A stretch of 64,000 nt of DNA from Hirudo medicinalis. Its lineage: Eukaryota; Annelida; Clitellata; Hirudinida; Hirudinidae. A model generated the notes under the pieces. The model was not told the origin of the DNA, ran no database searches, and worked only from the letters and a program-made list of their open reading frames with translations. Of this stretch, positions 59,253 to 64,000 are shown piece by piece. The first letter of the stretch is position 1. Each line of letters begins with the position of its first letter. The stretch covers positions 35,379 through 99,378 of the forward strand of contig MPNW01000350.1 of NCBI GenBank assembly GCA_011800805.1, given 5' to 3'. The position numbers and the translations under genes were made by a program.

Positions 59253-59745
59253 ACATCCATACGATATCCAATTGAATGACACTCTAAAGGTAAACTCTTT
59301 ATTTAAAGAGCCCTAAAGAGGATTTACTTAAAGGAATATTAAAAAGATATGGAACAACCATCTTGCATTTATACAAGTTATTTTAATAAATGATTGAATT
59401 CGATGAGGTGATAATTATAGTTTATATAGGAGTTTCGCAAGAAATTATTTCAGCAATTAATTTACATGATGTTCTCAGGAAATATAAAAATATATAATGT
59501 TAAATTCTTAAATAGTATTAAAACATATTGATATCGATTAGTTCGCTTTTCTCTCCGTCTCGATTTTTTTAGGGCTGTAGACGTTTCCTCAGCAGTCAGT
59601 TGGGCTTCTGTAATTATTCCTGGAGCGGTTGTTGTTGCTGATATTTTAGAGCGCTTTTAAAATAAGTTGAATTTAGGATAAGGAGTGCTAATTAGGCGAC
59701 TTCAAAACAATCAAGCTTATTAGACCGGAGACCTTTATTTGGAAT

Positions 59746-60417
59746 ATGATGGCAAATAACGAGGATTTGAATGTTTCATCTCTAAATCCCAGTAAGTAAT
59801 AAGAAGTTTTCGTTTGAAAATCGACTGCTACGAGGGACAGGCTGAAAACAGCTGGTGTTTTATAATGCATAGCTTTGCGACGATGTGTAAGTGAACTAGA
59901 CTTATATTGATGCACATTTAATTTTTTTGAGACGTCGATCCAGATCTAAATCTCGAAGAAGAGGAAGAAAAGCGACGGCTAATCAATCAAGTTTTGGAAC
60001 TTCAGAACACTTTAGATGGTTAGAAAATGTTTTATTCACATATTTGACTGTAACCAGTTAATTAAAATTGACTTCTCTAAATTTGTGACATATTTTACAA
60101 TATCTTTATTTGTTCGTTTTGCTCCAAACATTATAGAATTTTCATTTGTTATTTCTCAATTGGAGTTAGTGGCCTACTGTGGTCTTCTGATGATGGGTTA
60201 AATAAATAAAAAAATAATGAAGAATTTATATACAAAGATGTATAAGGTTCAACACAAATGTCAAATCTTCAAAGATTTATCACAAAGAGTGGACTCTGTC
60301 AAAGAGGAAAATTTGAAATTGAAATCTGAGAACCAGGTTTTGGGTCAATACATTGAGAACTTGATGGCAGCCAGTAGTGTTTTCCAAAGTACATCTCCAA
60401 AGTCCAAGAAAAAGTAA
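59746..60417 (+). CDS. SCOC: Short coiled-coil protein SCOC
   Basis: Three exons (59746-59791, 59932-60018, 60275-60417) encode 91 aa; human short isoform 82. After a variable start ([15 protein letters not shown]) comes the acidic [20 protein letters not shown], then the highly conserved heptad coiled coil [39 protein letters not shown] and a lysine-rich end SPKSKKK. Conservation with vertebrate SCOC is almost complete over the coiled coil. SCOC is a Golgi protein that binds ARL1-GTP and FEZ1 and takes part in autophagy initiation. Two ATGs one codon apart can serve as start. The 3' flank to 60804 shows nothing else. Confidence 0.95.
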
Positions 60418-60804
60418 TTTAGATTTTCATTGCTTTGCAACTTCATTTACCTGAAGGAATTTTCGAAGGAGATTTCTTGGAATGTAATGCTTTTAGTAAT
60501 TTAATATACCCAGAAGAGACTGATGAAATGATGACTGCTTACATGAAGCAAACCTGCAAGTTTTATGTACATATTTTTCTTTGCAGAATCAGCAACAAAA
60601 AGAAAGGAATCTAACTTCAACCTTGTTGAATGGAGTTGCATAGACAAACTGTTTGGTGTTTTTCTAGTCATGTCATTGCTTTCATTAGAGTCTGTGTGCT
60701 TTATCGTGACGTTTGACTTGACGACACATCTCTGACCAGCTACTACCTTAGTTTCCCCATCAGTTTAGTGCTTGATAAACTTGTTACTGTGCTGGAGTTG
60801 GTTG

Positions 60805-60947
60805 NNNNNNNNNNNNNNNNNNNNNNNNNNNNNNNNNNNNNNNNNNNNNNNNNNNNNNNNNNNNNNNNNNNNNNNNNNNNNNNNNNNNNNNNNNNNNNNN
60901 NNNNNNNNNNNNNNNNNNNNNNNNNNNNNNNNNNNNNNNNNNNNNNN
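60805..60947. other. Assembly gap (143 N)
   Basis: Run of unknown bases between SCOC and the Dispatched gene. Unlike the two SPT6 joins, no duplicated flank was noticed here. Confidence 0.95.
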
Positions 60948-61404
60948 TTGCGTTCTCGTTTATTGTCAGATTTGGAAAGTCATGCCTACATATTTTGTAA
61001 ATAAGTAAATCTTTTATTTTTTGCTTAATGTATCTCGATGTTCCTTTTCTCACACACCAACATTTTATCATATCTGAGTATAGCGCAACTTGTTGATTGA
61101 AATCATTCACTACTCAAGTTTGCTTTTCTGAGATGCTCTTTTCTATATCCTGCTTTTTAAAATAAATCATTGACAACTTTCATTTGGTCTCGATCGTGTT
61201 TGACATTTCAAAAAATAAATGTTTGTTGTAAAAAAATCCGCTAATTCTACACATTTTTTAATGTTTATAAATAATTCTATCAAAATGGTAACCAGAAAGT
61301 AGTGCCACTGCAATTGACAGGAAGGAAAGCTTTCTCTCCAAGCAAAAGTGGGGGTGTTTTTGCAGTTTTGATTGCAAATGGCTTCAAAGCAGCAATTGGG
61401 GTTC

Positions 61405-64000
61405 TCAGGCTCTGATGCCCATCAATTCTGAGGTCTCATTAGATTTTGTTTCTGCTGCTGGATTTGCTGTGGTTGCTATGGTTCCAGTAGAAGAAAGGTT
61501 GGGGGAGTTTGATTCTGAAGTGTTCTTCTTCAACTTACAGATGTTGATGTTGGGGCACTTGAAACATTTCACTTCTCCGAAGGTTCCCCTCGGCCCGATG
61601 AGGACCAACAGGGACAAGTAGAAAAAAGTGGAACACAGCCAACTAATGGAAGTAACTGTCATGAGAAATATGGCCAGCTGCCTGTATGCCAACACGACAG
61701 AGGGCACGAGGAACATTCCCACGAAGAATGTCGTCGCAGCAGCCAGTGCCACTGCGGAGCTCATGCGAATCGTCTGGATTACTTTGGATTGCCTGGAATC
61801 CCCTTGTGAATGCTGGTAGGCAATGCCATAGTGGAGTGCATAATCTATTGATAGTCCAACTGCCAATGATATAGACATTGACTCAAATACTTCCAATTCC
61901 CATCCATCCAGGACCAAAATTGCTATGGTGATCATTATGGAAGTGCTTATGCTGAGCATGGCAAGACCTGTGATCATAACGTTGCGAGTCGTTATGAAGG
62001 CAAAGGTGGCTGCCACTGCGATCGACAGGAAGAGCGAGATCGGGGTGCCGACCACGAGGCTGTGCTGGAGGTCGTAGAATCCGAGATCGCTGAGGAACCA
62101 ACCGTTACTCATTTCTGTGGGTGCATTGTACTGAAGATAAACATCTGTGAAGCCCTTCATGCTGTTGTAGAGCTTCTGCATTTCCACATAGCTTGGCTTG
62201 TAAGACTGGTTGCTGGTAAACTCTATAATCAGAGCAAGTACTTTTGAATAATTGGCATTAAATCTCAAACCTACTTCTTTATAATCCTGCTCAAAGAGAT
62301 TACTGTATGCAATTTTGGGAAGGAAGTAGTTCAAGCATTTGTTGAATACCTCCTTCGTATAAGGAAATTTTGAGTCAATGCAGCAAGGCCTTACGTCCTT
62401 TTTATGTACATCCCTACAACTTCCACTCATCAGTATTTTAAACTTTTCAATGAAGCAGTTACTGAGTTTGAAGCCTGGTTTTGGTTTGAAGTATTCAGTC
62501 ATTCTTACCTTCCTGCAGAAATCAAATAAAAACTGCTGAGCAGCTGGTGTTGCAATGTCAAAGCTTGGATCTGTGACCATCTTTCCCTCATCATCTGGAT
62601 CAAGGACTGAGACTTCATCATCAATTCCAAGGCCCCATACAAACCTCAGAGGCATTCTGTGGGCTGCATAGAATCCTGGTTTGTCAAAACCGAATTTTTC
62701 TTTGTAGATCATTTCATAAACTTCAAAGGGATGAGTTTTGATGAATAGCTGGAGATTATTGGATGAAGGCAACTTGAGTTTTGGAGTGACTGAAACAATG
62801 AAAAATGAGATCAGACCAATAGTGCTGAATAAACAAACCCATATCCACTTGAACCTAATAATGAGTTGGAAGATGCAAGTTTGAAAGAGATCTGCACATG
62901 CGTTATCAATTCTAGAGCAAAACGATTGAAATTTGCCTCCGAAACAGTTGCCACTGGCAGAGCATTTTACGTGCAAGACTATGACAGCAGGCATCATCAG
63001 CATGGCCACAAAAAAGTGAAACACCAGAGAGGTACCTGAGAATATGGCAAAGCATTTGAGGACGATGACGTCGCTGACAAAGCCCGAAAACAAGGCTGCA
63101 GAGGTTGTGGCACTGGTAACGAATAGAGATTTGAAGGCATGACTGAGAGTTTGTCTCATTGCATCATGAATGGTTGAGGCCTGGTGATTCTGAAGCTTCA
63201 GTTGGCACCAGATGTGATGAATAACAAATGTATTATCAACACCTGTGGCTATCAATATTACGATGGCCAGCATGTTCAAGAAAGGAAAGAATGAAAAACC
63301 AAAAACATAACGATAAACTGAATATGTGAAAATGAGAGACATGAAGATCTGCAGTAGGGTCCCGAGAGTGATGAGGAATGACCGAGTGTAGCAGAAAAGG
63401 AGACACGAAATGCAGAAAATTCCACATAGGCACAAGTACGTGTCTCGAATTAGAAGCTCGTCAAATATTTCTTGCTTCAGTCCAAAATCCATGGCAATGA
63501 CTGAAAAGTTTTCACTTGAGAGATCTCTGTATTCTATGTCGTAAAAGAAATCTTTTGATGAGAGCCCTCTGCTCAATGGTAAAATTGTTCGAAGGTTTTT
63601 CAAGTGCCAGCTGAGGACGGTCCTTGAAAATGATTCGTCCGTGATATAAAAGAATATATCTTCGAGCATGCCAGAGTGATTAAAACATTTTAGGCAGTCT
63701 GAAGAGTTGCAAGCATCTTTTTTTTGAAGCTCTTTGGCAGGATTCTTTAGAATTTGTTTATAAACTGTAATATTCCCTAAGCAGATATTAACTACATCTT
63801 TAAAGATATCGAAATCTAATTCTGTGACATCTCTGCACGATGATTTACCACTAAAAAAAGCCACATAATTTGGCAGTGAAAAAGTTTTGCAACAGGAAGC
63901 TATCCCATTAACAGCCTTGTCACAATATTTGGCAAAGGAATTCTTATGCCTTTCCAACAAATCCTCCTCAAAAATGCAAATGGCTCGAAGATCATTAAAA
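61405..64000 (-). CDS. Dispatched-family RND transporter (sterol-sensing domain), 5' end outside window
   Basis: A single open frame runs from the window edge to a stop at 61405 (about 865 codons; the frame continues upstream of 63960 as FNDLRAICIFEED). It matches Dispatched: the end of extracellular loop 1, then a five-helix sterol-sensing domain with TM4 motif ILIATGVDNTFVIHH (about 63225-63245) and TSATTSAALFSGFVSDVIVL. Extracellular loop 2 includes LRFVWGLGIDDEV and paired cysteines (RPCCIDSKFPY). The second RND half has TM10 SLAVGLSIDYALHYGIAYQH (about 61850), MFLVPSVVLAYRQLAIFLMT and a Ser/Asn-rich cytoplasmic tail. Both key Asp positions of the proton/sodium relay remain, though the usual DD in TM4 is DN. 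Dispatched exports lipid-modified Hedgehog; vertebrate DISP3 instead affects sterol balance. Which of these applies is not clear. No intron in this part. Confidence 0.9.
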   Translation of the reverse strand, partial: FNDLRAICIFEEDLLERHKNSFAKYCDKAVNGIASCCKTFSLPNYVAFFSGKSSCRDVTELDFDIFKDVVNICLGNITVYKQILKNPAKELQKKDACNSSDCLKCFNHSGMLEDIFFYITDESFSRTVLSWHLKNLRTILPLSRGLSSKDFFYDIEYRDLSSENFSVIAMDFGLKQEIFDELLIRDTYLCLCGIFCISCLLFCYTRSFLITLGTLLQIFMSLIFTYSVYRYVFGFSFFPFLNMLAIVILIATGVDNTFVIHHIWCQLKLQNHQASTIHDAMRQTLSHAFKSLFVTSATTSAALFSGFVSDVIVLKCFAIFSGTSLVFHFFVAMLMMPAVIVLHVKCSASGNCFGGKFQSFCSRIDNACADLFQTCIFQLIIRFKWIWVCLFSTIGLISFFIVSVTPKLKLPSSNNLQLFIKTHPFEVYEMIYKEKFGFDKPGFYAAHRMPLRFVWGLGIDDEVSVLDPDDEGKMVTDPSFDIATPAAQQFLFDFCRKVRMTEYFKPKPGFKLSNCFIEKFKILMSGSCRDVHKKDVRPCCIDSKFPYTKEVFNKCLNYFLPKIAYSNLFEQDYKEVGLRFNANYSKVLALIIEFTSNQSYKPSYVEMQKLYNSMKGFTDVYLQYNAPTEMSNGWFLSDLGFYDLQHSLVVGTPISLFLSIAVAATFAFITTRNVMITGLAMLSISTSIMITIAILVLDGWELEVFESMSISLAVGLSIDYALHYGIAYQHSQGDSRQSKVIQTIRMSSAVALAAATTFFVGMFLVPSVVLAYRQLAIFLMTVTSISWLCSTFFYLSLLVLIGPRGTFGEVKCFKCPNINICKLKKNTSESNSPNLSSTGTIATTANPAAETKSNETSELMGIRA

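Noticed and set aside
59069..59260. Minus-strand frames opposite the nuclease-like fragment
   Set aside because: No family resemblance, whereas the plus strand gives the VPWE pattern.

Overview
The window is animal (metazoan) nuclear DNA. It is AT-rich, its genes are split by short GT-AG introns, and it carries recognisable animal genes (Dispatched, tetraspanin, SPT6, HIRIP3, TRIP4, TMEM97, SCOC, cathepsin L) among non-LTR, hAT, LTR and MITE remnants. The phylum cannot be fixed from this sequence; an invertebrate is most likely. Gene calls come from reading exons, splice sites and phases by eye and recalling protein families. No database search was run.

Layout: 1-3,410 holds two tandem cathepsin L genes on the minus strand, the left one cut by the window edge, with a shared promoter block. 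6,217-7,242 (-) is TMEM97. 7.9-9.7 kb is a repeat-rich stretch. 10,701-12,093 (+) is a PNPO-like gene with altered active-site residues. 14,190-16,425 (+) is a tetraspanin. 19,096-20,323 (+) is an unfamiliar protein with two SAM-like repeats, a coiled coil and a Gly/Ala-rich hydrophobic stretch; a diverged, frame-broken paralogue lies at 55,141-56,280. 21,939-29,347 (+) is SPT6 (27 exons), followed on the same strand by HIRIP3 (30,781-33,404), so two histone chaperones are neighbours. 35,082-36,964 (-) is an unrecognised six-exon gene. 39,595-41,627 (+) is an orphan type II membrane protein. 43,491-47,627 (+) is TRIP4/ASC-1. 59,746-60,417 (+) is SCOC. 61,405-64,000 (-) is a Dispatched-family RND protein running off the right edge.

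Mobile DNA fills much of the rest: LINE 3' ends (8.1, 19.35 kb), a CR1/L2-like RT fragment (42.3-43.0 kb), an I/R1-like LINE with RNase H (about 50.19-54.54 kb, minus, defective, with a nested insertion and an inverted piece of its own ORF1), a decayed hAT transposase (57.07-58.7 kb), a solo LTR (29.6-30.0 kb), a MITE (20.9 kb), tRNA-like SINE candidates and three dispersed repeat families.

Several irregularities look like assembly faults: a single N and a 649-base N gap, both inside SPT6, are each flanked by an exact 114-bp duplication. Single-base frame breaks occur in SPT6 and the tetraspanin. Most genes appear to be independently transcribed housekeeping or signalling genes. The only functional neighbourhood suggested is SPT6-HIRIP3. 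The most novel material is the two-copy SAM-like family.
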